Shown here: positions 17,030 to 25,518 of the stretch, in pieces
Position numbering within the stretch: the stretch's first letter is position 1
Layout: every line of letters begins with the position of its first letter
Source: Alistipes sp.
Lineage (GTDB): Bacteria > Bacteroidota > Bacteroidia > Bacteroidales > Rikenellaceae
Direction of reading: 5' to 3'
NCBI GenBank assembly: GCA_022511355.1
Contig: JAFLRS010000004.1
Location: forward strand, 1-30,578
Length of the DNA stretch: 30,578 nucleotides
Program-made: the position numbers and the translations under genes
The notes under the pieces: generated by a model
Database searches by the model: none
What the model was told of the DNA's origin: nothing
Seen by the model: the letters and a program-made list of their open reading frames with translations, nothing else

Positions 17030-18495
17030 TAATAGGAGGCGGACTTGGCGGTCTGGCCTGCGGAACCATTCTGAGCAAGGAGGGCATGAGCGTGCTGCTG
17101 CTCGAACGTCACCGCGTCATAGGCGGATGTCTGCAATCGTTCCGTCGCGGAGCCTATACTCTCGATACGGGTATGCACTATGTGGGCAGTCTTTCGGAGG
17201 GTCAGATTATGCACCAGTATTTCAAATATTTCGGTGTGCTGGATTCGCTGCGGATGCAGACTCTCGACGAGAACGGATTCGACGTCATCGACGTGGAGGG
17301 CCGACGTTATCGTCATGCCATGGGCTACGACCGTTTTTTCGAGACTCTGGCCGCCGACTTCCCCGACGAACGCGAAGGTCTGAAGCGTTATTGCGGCATA
17401 TTGAAGGGTATAGGTTCCATGCTGTCGCCCGAGATTCTGCGTCGCGGCAAAATCTCCGACGGCGGCATCGAGTATATGATGATGTCGGCTTACGACACCA
17501 TTGCCGACTGCGTGAAGAATCCCACGCTGCGCAAGGTGCTTGCCGGCACCAACGGACTCTACGGCGGAAATCGCGAGACCACGTCGCTCTACGAACACGG
17601 AATAATCAACAACTCCAACATCGAGGGGTGCCGCTGTTTCGTGGGCGGTTCGCAGCAGCTGGCCGACGCTTTCGTGAACGAAATCCGACGCAACGGCGGA
17701 GAGGTCCGCACGGGAGCGGGCGTGGAGCATATTCATCTGGAGGGCGACCGCGCCGAATATGTCGAACTGCAGGACGGCGAACGCATCTATGCCGACAATA
17801 TCATTTCGTCGCTGCATCCGTCGCTCACGCTCTCGCTTCTGGAGAACAATACGGTAATCAAAAAAGCCTTCTTCACGCGAATAAATTCGCTGCCCAACTC
17901 CTGCGGCATATTCACCACCTATCTGTTGATGAAACCCGGGTCGATGCCCTATGCCGGCAGCAATCTGTGGTGCTACCGCACCGACGACGTATGGACTCTC
18001 GAGGGCGACTACAAGGGTTGCAACATTCCTTATGTACTCATTTCGTTCCAGCCTGCGGGCAACGGATATTCCGATGTGGTGACCGTTCTGTCGCCCATGC
18101 CCGAACGCTTCATGGAGCCGTGGAGAGATACGGTTACGGGTCATCGCGGCGAGGAGTACGAGGAGTTCAAACGCCGTTACGGAGCCGCTGCGGCCGACTT
18201 TGCGTGCGAGTATCTGCCCGAACTGCGCGACCGTATAGCCGGCATACACACCGCTTCGCCGCTTACCTACCGCGATTTCACGGGTACGCCCGACGGTACG
18301 GCCTACGGCATAGTGAAGGATTACCACAATCCGATAGTCAATCATCTGTCGGCACGGATGAAGGTGTCGAATCTATTTATTACGGGTCAGAATCTGAATG
18401 TACACGGATGTCTGGGCACCTCCATTTCGGCGGCCGTGACTTGCAGCGAACTGCTCGGAACCGAATATCTTACCAAGAAGATAGGAAATGCGTAA
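17008..18495 (+). CDS. FAD-dependent oxidoreductase, phytoene desaturase/retinol saturase-like
   Basis: A 495-residue flavoprotein of the CrtI-like amine oxidase superfamily. The N-terminal dinucleotide-binding motif is GGGLGG (10-15), ending at Glu33, followed by GGCLQSFRRGAYTLDTGMHYVG. The C-terminal FAD segment is LFITGQNLNVHGCLGTSISAA. These enzymes add or remove double bonds in polyenes. In this operon it may set a double bond in the polyene or reduce one end of it; no carotenoid genes are nearby, so a carotenoid role is unlikely. ATG 17008 overlaps the exporter fusion by 22 bases; the longer frame from 16915 is inside that gene. Confidence 0.85.
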   Translation: MDRYDVVIIGGGLGGLACGTILSKEGMSVLLLERHRVIGGCLQSFRRGAYTLDTGMHYVGSLSEGQIMHQYFKYFGVLDSLRMQTLDENGFDVIDVEGRRYRHAMGYDRFFETLAADFPDEREGLKRYCGILKGIGSMLSPEILRRGKISDGGIEYMMMSAYDTIADCVKNPTLRKVLAGTNGLYGGNRETTSLYEHGIINNSNIEGCRCFVGGSQQLADAFVNEIRRNGGEVRTGAGVEHIHLEGDRAEYVELQDGERIYADNIISSLHPSLTLSLLENNTVIKKAFFTRINSLPNSCGIFTTYLLMKPGSMPYAGSNLWCYRTDDVWTLEGDYKGCNIPYVLISFQPAGNGYSDVVTVLSPMPERFMEPWRDTVTGHRGEEYEEFKRRYGAAAADFACEYLPELRDRIAGIHTASPLTYRDFTGTPDGTAYGIVKDYHNPIVNHLSARMKVSNLFITGQNLNVHGCLGTSISAAVTCSELLGTEYLTKKIGNA

Positions 18496-20191
18496 AACGT
18501 TGAAAATAATCGCGTTGTGTGTTGGGTTGGCGGTTGCGGTGCCGTTGGCGGCCGTTGTGCTGCTCTCGGCCGGAGCATATGCGCTCTATGCCACGCGCGA
18601 CTTCAAACAGCCGACCTTCGAGGTCGATTTGTCGGCCCTGACGCTTGCGGCGGAGAGCGACTCCCTGCGCATTTGCGGCGACAATTCGCTGTTGCTCGAC
18701 AGACACGGATTGTGGGAGGCACGCATTTCGGGTTCGGCGGCCGAACGCGGAGCCGTTTTGGGCGTTATGGCCGGCGATTTGATTCGTTATCAGGAGGATG
18801 TGTTTGTGGGTCAGATTCACGAACTGATTCCTTCGGAGCGTTATGTCGGATTTCTGCACAAGGTGGTGATGCTCTTCAACCGCCGCATGGCATACCACAT
18901 CCCCGAGGAGCTTCGCGATGAGATTTATGCCTTGTCGTCGTCGTGCAGCGACCGATACGACGACTACGGAACCCCCTATGTACGTCAGCTCAACTACCAC
19001 GCCGCCCACGACATAGGCCATACCATGCAGGAGTATATGCTGGTGGGATGCAGTTCGTTTGCGGTTCGCGGCGAGGCGAGTGCCGACGGAGGTCTCGTCA
19101 TCGGCCGCAATTTCGATTTCTATGCGGGCGACGACTTCGCGCGCAACAAATTGGTGCTGTTCATGCGTCCCGACAACGGTTATGCATTCGCTTCGGTGGC
19201 GTGGCCCGGCATGATGGGCGTGGTGTCGGGAATGAACGAAAAGGGTCTGACCGTCACGATCAATGCCGCCAAAGGTAAAATTCCGCTGTCGGCGGCGATG
19301 CCGGTGTCGCTGCTGGCCCGCATGATTCTGCAATATGCAGGCAATATCGGAGAGGCGTTGCAGATAGCCGAATCGCACCGTATGTTCATATCGGAATCGC
19401 TGCTCATAGGCTCTGCCGTGGATGGCGAGGCTGCCATAATAGAAAAAAGCCCCGAACGGACCGAACTCTTCCGCACCGCTGAGAACCGTCTTGTATGCAC
19501 CAATCATTTTCAGTCGGCAGGCTTTGCCGACGACCCGTATAACGTGCGCAATATCGCCGAATCCGACAGCCCCTACCGTTACCGGCGTCTGACCGAACTG
19601 CTCGAATCCGAAGAGAAGCTTACGGTCGAAGGCTGCGCCCGCGTGCTGCGCGACCGGTTCGGCAAGGGCGGTGCCGACATAGGACTCGGAAATGAAAAGT
19701 CGATAAATCAGTTTATGGCCCACCACTCCGTGATATTTCAGCCCGAACGGCTCAAAATGTGGGTTTCGACCTCGCCGTGGCAGTCGGGAGAGTTCGTCTG
19801 CTACGACTTGCACGAGGTCTTCGGATCCGAAGGCGCGGCTGCCGCCTCTTTCGTCAGGGAGGAGGAGACCGTTGCGGCCGATTCGCTGTTCCTCGCCCGC
19901 GACTATGACCGCCTTATGGCATTCAGGGAGCAGTCGGCAGTCATACGCAACGCCGTGGCGGCGCGGGAGAGAGTGACTGATGACTATATCGACAACTTCG
20001 CATCCCTTAATCCCGAATATTTCGGAACGTGGGATTTGTGCGGCGACCGGGCTCTTTCGGCCGGCGACCGCATTCGTGCCGTGCAGTTCTGGCGCAAGGC
20101 TCTCTCGAAAGAGATTCCGCGACTGCCCGAACGTGCCGAAATCGAGAAAAAAATTAAAAAATATGATACGAAACAGAGAACTGCACTATAA
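18488..20191 (+). CDS. C45-family autoproteolytic acyltransferase/hydrolase (penicillin acyltransferase-like, Ntn fold)
   Basis: A 567-residue protein with an N-terminal signal or anchor helix (about 5-32) and an Ntn-hydrolase core. The likely autocleavage site is the Gly-Cys bond before Cys188 (VGCSSFAVRG), followed by GGLVIGRNFDFYAGDD, the family's conserved Arg/Asn/Asp region, and GMNEKGLTVTINA. The family includes acyl-CoA:6-aminopenicillanate acyltransferase and cleaves or forms amides. In the operon it may join the polyene acid to an amine or hydrolyse a precursor in the periplasm; substrate is unknown. It overlaps both neighbours (8 and 29 bases). Confidence 0.82.
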   Translation: MRKTLKIIALCVGLAVAVPLAAVVLLSAGAYALYATRDFKQPTFEVDLSALTLAAESDSLRICGDNSLLLDRHGLWEARISGSAAERGAVLGVMAGDLIRYQEDVFVGQIHELIPSERYVGFLHKVVMLFNRRMAYHIPEELRDEIYALSSSCSDRYDDYGTPYVRQLNYHAAHDIGHTMQEYMLVGCSSFAVRGEASADGGLVIGRNFDFYAGDDFARNKLVLFMRPDNGYAFASVAWPGMMGVVSGMNEKGLTVTINAAKGKIPLSAAMPVSLLARMILQYAGNIGEALQIAESHRMFISESLLIGSAVDGEAAIIEKSPERTELFRTAENRLVCTNHFQSAGFADDPYNVRNIAESDSPYRYRRLTELLESEEKLTVEGCARVLRDRFGKGGADIGLGNEKSINQFMAHHSVIFQPERLKMWVSTSPWQSGEFVCYDLHEVFGSEGAAAASFVREEETVAADSLFLARDYDRLMAFREQSAVIRNAVAARERVTDDYIDNFASLNPEYFGTWDLCGDRALSAGDRIRAVQFWRKALSKEIPRLPERAEIEKKIKKYDTKQRTAL

Positions 20192-21461
20192 AAGCAGGGC
20201 CGAGATTAAAAGATTTCAGGAGGAGCGTTTGGCCGAAACGCTGCAATATCTGGCCGCCCGTTCGCCGTACTACCGCCGTATGTTCGCCGAACACGGAATC
20301 GACATTGCGCGTATAGCGACGCTCGAGGATTTGACCTCGCTCCCCGTCACCACCAAACAGGATTTGCAGCTGCACAACGAAGAGTTTCTGTGCGTGCCGC
20401 GCACCGAAGTCATCGATTATGTAACCACTTCGGGCACTTTGGGCAATCCGGTGACATTCGCCCTCACCGAGAACGATTTGCAGCGTTTGGCCTACAACGA
20501 GGCCAGCTCTTTTACGCTTGCGGGCTGTACGCGCGACGACGTCATGCAGCTTATGACGACCATCGACCGTCGTTTCATGGCGGGTCTGGCCTACTTCCTC
20601 GGAGCCCGCGAATTGGGTTGCGGTGTGGTGCGCGTGGGAAACGGAATCCCCGAATTGCAGTGGGATACGGTTCGTCGTGTAGGTTCTACGGCCTGCATGG
20701 TGGTGCCGTCGTTTCTGATGAAGATGATTGAATTTGCCGAACAGAACGGCATCGACCATAATGCTTCGGGTTTGCGTCGCGCGATATGTATAGGCGAGGC
20801 TCTGCGCACGCCCGACGGAACGCTGACCACTCTGGGAACCAAGATTTCGGAACGCTGGCCGCAGTTGGAGCTGTACTCCACATACGCTTCGACCGAAATG
20901 CAGACTTCGTTTACCGAGTGCGGATGTCATTGCGGGGGTCATATTCCGGCCGATTTGATAATCGTCGAACTTTTGGACGAAAACAACCGTCCCGTGGCCG
21001 ACGGCGAGGCGGGCGAGGTTACCGTTACCACCATCGGGGTGGAGGGTATGCCGCTGTTGCGATTCAAGACGGGCGATATTTGCATTCGTTACGGCGAGCC
21101 TTGCGGTTGCGGACGCAACAGTGCGCGTTTGAGTTCGGTCATCGGCCGCAAGGGTCAGATGATAAAATTCAAGGGTACGACATTGTATCCGCCGGTGCTG
21201 TTCGACATTCTGGACAATATTCCCGAGGTGGAGAATTATATTGTCGAGGTTTTCACGAATGCTTTGGGCACCGACCAGATACAGATAAGGGTAAGCAGTC
21301 GGGACCGTTCGGACGAATTCGGCAAGCGAATAAAGGATATATTCAGGGCGAAGGTTCGTGTTGCGCCTGATGTTCGTTTCGAGCCTGCGGAGTTGATATC
21401 GCGTTTGCAGACTCCGCCCATGAGCCGCAAGGTGGTGAAGTTTATCGACTTGCGGAAGTAA
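20163..21461 (+). CDS. Phenylacetate-CoA ligase-like (PaaK/CapK) adenylate-forming enzyme
   Basis: A 432-residue ANL-superfamily ligase. The phosphate-binding loop TSGTLGNP is at 89-96, the STYASTE segment at 239-245, the TGD motif at 303-305, and IGRKGQMIKFKG at 327-338 near the C-terminal hinge. Cys pairs (CGCHC at 253-257 and CGCG at 314-317) are typical of the PaaK group. It most likely activates the aryl starter acid made by the ammonia-lyase as an adenylate and passes it to an ACP or CoA, the role filled by ApeH-type ligases in proteobacterial clusters. ATG 20163 overlaps the C45 gene by 29 bases. It is the last gene before the convergent boundary. Confidence 0.88.
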   Translation: MIRNRELHYKSRAEIKRFQEERLAETLQYLAARSPYYRRMFAEHGIDIARIATLEDLTSLPVTTKQDLQLHNEEFLCVPRTEVIDYVTTSGTLGNPVTFALTENDLQRLAYNEASSFTLAGCTRDDVMQLMTTIDRRFMAGLAYFLGARELGCGVVRVGNGIPELQWDTVRRVGSTACMVVPSFLMKMIEFAEQNGIDHNASGLRRAICIGEALRTPDGTLTTLGTKISERWPQLELYSTYASTEMQTSFTECGCHCGGHIPADLIIVELLDENNRPVADGEAGEVTVTTIGVEGMPLLRFKTGDICIRYGEPCGCGRNSARLSSVIGRKGQMIKFKGTTLYPPVLFDILDNIPEVENYIVEVFTNALGTDQIQIRVSSRDRSDEFGKRIKDIFRAKVRVAPDVRFEPAELISRLQTPPMSRKVVKFIDLRK

Positions 21462-21498
21462 GTGACATTATTTTCTGTTTTCAGCACCTTTTGCCGTT

Positions 21499-21533
21499 AA
21501 AAAAATTCCGTCACCGCAAACGCGGTGACGGAA
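21499..21533 (-). terminator. Rho-independent terminator of the minus-strand SusCD operon
   Basis: A perfect 12-bp inverted repeat (21506-21517 with 21522-21533) and a 4-base loop. On the minus strand the stem is followed directly by seven U (A-run at 21499-21505 on the + strand). It stands 50 bases past the last gene of the minus operon. On the + strand the stem lacks a following U-run, so it would stop the aryl polyene transcript only weakly. Confidence 0.88.
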
Positions 21534-21582
21534 CACTTACAAAAAAACATTTTATACTTAGACTTGCATTTCTGCCGGTAGT

Positions 21583-23049
21583 TTATTCTTCCTGCTGATA
21601 GAAGTTCATACCCTTCTTGCCGTCTATCGCAGAATAGCTGCCGTGCCATGCCTCTTTTGCAATGAGCTTGAGGTATCGTACAGGCACGGGGAAACGAATC
21701 TTGACAAACGACTGCGCGCCGTCGGCAAGCTCTTCGGAATCGCCCCAGTCATCCCAATTCTCCTTGTCGGTACTTACCTGAACATTGAAAATCTTCGGTG
21801 CGTAGTAGTAATCGTAATACGAATAGTAGTACGCGTTGAACTCGAAGCTTGTGAGCGTATATTCGGCACCGAGGTCGATAGTGTAGATATAATAGGTGTA
21901 CATATATCCTGCACTGGTTCCATTGCCGGTAAGGTTTTTGGTCCAGTCCGTTTCGTATGTGGAAGTCGCGCTCGTTTTATACGTTGCCGTCATATTCGTG
22001 CGGTCGATAAGGGTACCCGTAGCGCTGTCAGCGGCAGCCATGTTGGGGGTGTAGATTGTCGAGATAAATATGTAGTATACATTGTTGCTCTCGCTTACAC
22101 CGGCACCATAGCCCTCTACATCGCTGATTTCTATCGGAATAAGATAGCTGCGGCCCATTTCGAGCGAATTCATGCTGTCCGAGAAGGCCAGCGTGATATT
22201 GCCCGAGGTTTCGGATTCTCCGGCCGTAATCGTAAATTCGCTGCCGCCGGTCAGTTCTACATTCTCGAGAGGGGCATAGGCCGTTTCGTTGGCTGCGTTG
22301 TAGACCTGCACGAGGTCGTTGTTGATTCTTACCGACACCTTGTTGTCCTCGAGTGCCGCATACTGCGTTTTGAGCGTAACGGGATATTCGAGCGAGGGGG
22401 TGGGGTTGAAGACGCTGCCGTCTCCGCGGTCGAACATGAGAATGAATTTGGAGGAGAGAGTTCCGCTCCATGCAACTGCGCTCGTGTTGTACTTGGCGTT
22501 GAAGAAGAGTAAGAACTCCTTGTAGTTTTCGCTGACGGAACCTTCGCTGCCGGCCGAGACTATGCGCACGGGGACGGCATAATGTGCTTTCTTGTTGAAG
22601 AATTCGGTTTCGTCGTAGAGTACGCGCAGCGAATCGGCCGACATTTGCTCGCCTTTGAGTATGGTGAGTACGTCGCGTTCCAGAGTTGCGCTCTCGAGCA
22701 GCGCCCAGTCGCTGTTGTTTGCGGCGTTGTAGCTGTCGAGCAGTTCGGGTACGATGGCGAACTTCACCTTCAAATCGCTGCCGGCGGGTTTGGTACTCTG
22801 CGCGGGTATGAGCAGAGGGTCGTTTACCACATCCGAGAGGAATTGGTAGGATTTGGTGCCGTCTTCGTCTACCGAGGCCTTGAACTCATAGTTGTATGTG
22901 TTTTTGGCGGGGCCTTGCGTGTATACATAATTTTTTGCGTATACATCATCCGGCTCGAAGACGTCGCTCATGTCGTAGTTCTCCTTGCAGGCGGTGAATA
23001 CCGAGAGCGACACTCCGAGAAGGAAGGCGTATTTCAATAAGTTTTTCAT
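21583..23049 (-). CDS. DUF1735 surface lipoprotein with C-terminal F5/8C-like (discoidin) domain
   Basis: A 488-residue lipoprotein, last in the SusCD operon. The signal peptide ends in a lipobox with Cys21 (VFTAC). One or two BT_3987-N-terminal-type (DUF1735) domains occupy about residues 30-340, judged from the FNKKAHYAVPVRI-like strands repeated further on. The C-terminal part (about 345-485) resembles a discoidin/F5-8C beta-sandwich: TLTSFEFNA, FNVQVSTDKENWDDWG, VRYLKLIA. It contains a Tyr-rich loop at residues 407-416 (8 of 10 are Tyr). It is probably a surface glycan-binding protein that feeds the SusCD transporter and has no enzymatic motif. It begins 24 bases after its upstream neighbour. 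Confidence 0.85.
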   Translation of the reverse strand: MKNLLKYAFLLGVSLSVFTACKENYDMSDVFEPDDVYAKNYVYTQGPAKNTYNYEFKASVDEDGTKSYQFLSDVVNDPLLIPAQSTKPAGSDLKVKFAIVPELLDSYNAANNSDWALLESATLERDVLTILKGEQMSADSLRVLYDETEFFNKKAHYAVPVRIVSAGSEGSVSENYKEFLLFFNAKYNTSAVAWSGTLSSKFILMFDRGDGSVFNPTPSLEYPVTLKTQYAALEDNKVSVRINNDLVQVYNAANETAYAPLENVELTGGSEFTITAGESETSGNITLAFSDSMNSLEMGRSYLIPIEISDVEGYGAGVSESNNVYYIFISTIYTPNMAAADSATGTLIDRTNMTATYKTSATSTYETDWTKNLTGNGTSAGYMYTYYIYTIDLGAEYTLTSFEFNAYYYSYYDYYYAPKIFNVQVSTDKENWDDWGDSEELADGAQSFVKIRFPVPVRYLKLIAKEAWHGSYSAIDGKKGMNFYQQEE

Positions 23050-23073
23050 AATATTCTCTTTTTGAAATTAGCA

Positions 23074-24264
23074 CTATTTGTTAGGGTTGTAGAAGTTTAC
23101 CTCTTCCGCACTCCACGAGGGGTCGGCATTGCATACGAGATGACGTCCGTAGGGAGTCGAGTCGTGGAATACGCGGCCATCGCCTTCGTTCATTTTCCAG
23201 TAGGCCTCCAGACCTGCCGAGTTGGGCGATATGTCGCGCATCATGCCGTCTTTGAGTGCAGCCGGCGAGAGAGCGCGGCTCCACAGACGAACCTGTGCGA
23301 GTCCGGCGTTCTGGGCTACGAAATAGCCGTCCGAACCGAAGAACATCACGTTGTCGAAAGCGGTGTCCACAATGGCATTGATGTTGGTGTCGGAATCGGT
23401 CTCGCCGTTTACGTAGAGGGTCACCACTCCGTTTTCGGCAACGAATGCGATGTGATACCACGTATTGGTAGAGAACTTCAGATTCGATACGATTTCACCT
23501 TTGCCGAAGAATTTGCCGTTGATTTTGTCACCGTCGATGGAGGCATCGCCCCAGCGGATGTAGATTTCGTCGGGGGAGCCTTCGGGACGCGAGTTCGAGA
23601 AGATGGCCTGATTGTTCTTGTCTCCGGGTTTTGTACCGAGGACGTCCATATTTATCCACATCTCGAGGGTCCAGTTTTCGGAATGTATGCCCCAGTTGCC
23701 GCTCCATCTTTCGTTGTACTGACCTGCCGGCTTTTGGGTGCGGCTCATGTGCGGAGTCTTCTGCATGGCCGGTTTGGTGAAGATGTAGAGCAGACGGCTC
23801 GATTTTCCGGTGATTGCCACGTCCGAATCGCTGCTGATAATCTTGACGGCCACTGCATAGGGGTTGTCGCCCGTGGGATAGGGCAGCACGTCGATGTTTA
23901 CGGCATCCGACGAGATGTTGCCTTTGGTGATTACGGCCGTATTGTCGAACGAGAGATAGTCGTCGGGCAGCATTTCGTAGGTGGTGTTGTTGCGCCGGTT
24001 GTACTCCTCGATAAATTCGGGGTCGAGAGCCAGTTTTACATGAACATCCTGCGATGCGGGCTGAGCCATACGCACATGGAGTGCAATTTGGGTTTCGCCC
24101 ACAATCAGCTTGTTGAGAATCTGCTGTGTCGAACGGTCTGCCTCGACAGCCTCGCTGATGTAAATCATATTGTCGATTGCGGAGTATTCGGCATCGTTGC
24201 AGGCTGCGGCCGCGGCGAGTACTGCTCCGAGAATCGAAATTTTGAATATTCTGTTCAATTTCAT
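23074..24264 (-). CDS. DUF1735 surface lipoprotein with C-terminal LamG/concanavalin-like domain
   Basis: A 396-residue lipoprotein. The signal peptide ends at Cys22 (AAAAC). A DUF1735 domain spans about residues 35-170 (IALHVRMAQPASQDVHVKL to YAVAVKIIS), and a LamG-like jelly roll about 190-395 (WTLEMWINMD, NTWYHIAFVAENGVVTLYVNG, LAQVRLWSRALS). Such proteins bind glycans at the cell surface. It is placed directly after the GH18 gene (18 bases), matching endo-beta-N-acetylglucosaminidase loci in Bacteroides where DUF1735 proteins act as glycan-binding partners. No catalytic residues were recognised. Confidence 0.87.
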   Translation of the reverse strand: MKLNRIFKISILGAVLAAAAACNDAEYSAIDNMIYISEAVEADRSTQQILNKLIVGETQIALHVRMAQPASQDVHVKLALDPEFIEEYNRRNNTTYEMLPDDYLSFDNTAVITKGNISSDAVNIDVLPYPTGDNPYAVAVKIISSDSDVAITGKSSRLLYIFTKPAMQKTPHMSRTQKPAGQYNERWSGNWGIHSENWTLEMWINMDVLGTKPGDKNNQAIFSNSRPEGSPDEIYIRWGDASIDGDKINGKFFGKGEIVSNLKFSTNTWYHIAFVAENGVVTLYVNGETDSDTNINAIVDTAFDNVMFFGSDGYFVAQNAGLAQVRLWSRALSPAALKDGMMRDISPNSAGLEAYWKMNEGDGRVFHDSTPYGRHLVCNADPSWSAEEVNFYNPNK

Positions 24265-24282
24265 AATCGATTGGTGTTAAAA

Positions 24283-25494
24283 TTATTTAACTGCGGGATT
24301 TGCCAGCTGGATTGCGGTGCGCATATAACCGTAGTTGTTGCCGTTGGTGTAATCGAACTGGAAACGGAAAGCTCCGAATCCGCCGATACGCGTACCGGTC
24401 TCTGCGTCGTAGTACTGTGCAAAACCGTAAATCTGGTGGGTCTTCTCGCCGTTGCGGGTGGTGTAGTCTACCGTGATACGTCCGCCGTTGGCCGCTCCCG
24501 ACTCGAAGTCGGAGGTGAGGAACGTTTTGCCCACCACTTCGGCACGGGTGTGAACGTCGGCATAGAGACGCAACAGACCGCCTATGCGACTCGAACCGGT
24601 GTCGATACCGGTGTCGGTGGTGTCCTGATAAGCCTGAATTATGAAATATGTGAGCTTGGGACCGCACTCTGCCGAGAGTGTGTAGGGCTCGCCGTCCACG
24701 GCCAGAATCTTGCCGGTGCCCGACTGCGGACCCAGATACTTCGACATCTCGTCTATCAGAATGAAGAGACGGGGATTGTAGGCTCCGTTGCGCGAGATGT
24801 TGCCGGGGAACGAAGTTGGTTCGAAGTCGATGTCGAAACCGTCATAGCCGTAGCGGTTCACCTCGTCGCAGATAGCCTTGCCGTACTTGCGGACGGCTGC
24901 CTCGATAATCTCCTGAATATTCTCGGGTGCGCTCTCCTGCCTTACACCGTCCACATAGTGAACTTCGGTCGTGGTGGGGAAAGGCCATCCGCCCGACGAC
25001 TGCTGGATGCTGTACCAGCCCCAGTAGGCGCTCATAGCCTCCTCGTAGGAGCTGTACTCCACGCCGTCTACGGTAAAATCACTCGTAACTTCGGCCGGAG
25101 TGAGACCCTTGCCGATATGGTCGATAATCAAGCAGGGGATTACGCGCGTGCCCTTGACGGTCTGCACGTCGCGGAGGTCCTGCATCTGCTCATTGGAGAG
25201 ACCTGTCCAGCCGCTCCACAGCGAAATGATGTCTATCGAGTCGGGCATACCCATCAGACGGGTGTCGGGTTTGCCTACTCCGGTCCAGCCGCTGAACCAG
25301 CCGAAGCACAGCGTGTGTTTCGATGCCTTGTAGGCACGCAGGTTCTTATAGTAAGCCTCGCCGTGGTATGAGCCTTCCATCGTCTGGTCGAAATTGAGTG
25401 CTTCCGGCTCAGTCCATTTGTCGCAGCCGACAGACACCGACAATGACATAATCGCCGCGGCGGAGATTGCCAGTATATTTCTTAACCTTTTCAT
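24283..25494 (-). CDS. GH18 glycosidase lipoprotein (probable endo-beta-N-acetylglucosaminidase)
   Basis: A 403-residue lipoprotein. The signal peptide ends at Cys24 (VSVGC), suggesting display at the outer membrane surface. The GH18 active-site motif DxxDxDxE is complete at 218-225 (DGFDIDFE), with Glu225 as the acid catalyst. Preceding strands such as HTLCFGWFSGWTG and VIPCLIID fit the TIM barrel. Its SusCD setting and DUF1735 neighbours favour an enzyme cutting the chitobiose core of N-glycans over a chitinase. No separate carbohydrate-binding domain is fused to it. Spacing of 24 and 18 bases to its neighbours marks it as part of the operon. Confidence 0.87.
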   Translation of the reverse strand: MKRLRNILAISAAAIMSLSVSVGCDKWTEPEALNFDQTMEGSYHGEAYYKNLRAYKASKHTLCFGWFSGWTGVGKPDTRLMGMPDSIDIISLWSGWTGLSNEQMQDLRDVQTVKGTRVIPCLIIDHIGKGLTPAEVTSDFTVDGVEYSSYEEAMSAYWGWYSIQQSSGGWPFPTTTEVHYVDGVRQESAPENIQEIIEAAVRKYGKAICDEVNRYGYDGFDIDFEPTSFPGNISRNGAYNPRLFILIDEMSKYLGPQSGTGKILAVDGEPYTLSAECGPKLTYFIIQAYQDTTDTGIDTGSSRIGGLLRLYADVHTRAEVVGKTFLTSDFESGAANGGRITVDYTTRNGEKTHQIYGFAQYYDAETGTRIGGFGAFRFQFDYTNGNNYGYMRTAIQLANPAVK

Positions 25495-25518
25495 TTTATA
25501 TATGTAAGTTTTTAGTTA

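Noticed and set aside
17008..18495. Carotenoid biosynthesis locus
   Set aside because: Only the CrtI-like oxidoreductase would fit. No phytoene synthase, cyclase or isoprenoid gene is present, while a full type II polyketide set is.
23062..25371. 769-codon open frame on the + strand opposite the GH18 and LamG genes
   Set aside because: It runs across two real genes and their junction on the other strand, with no sensible domain or start.
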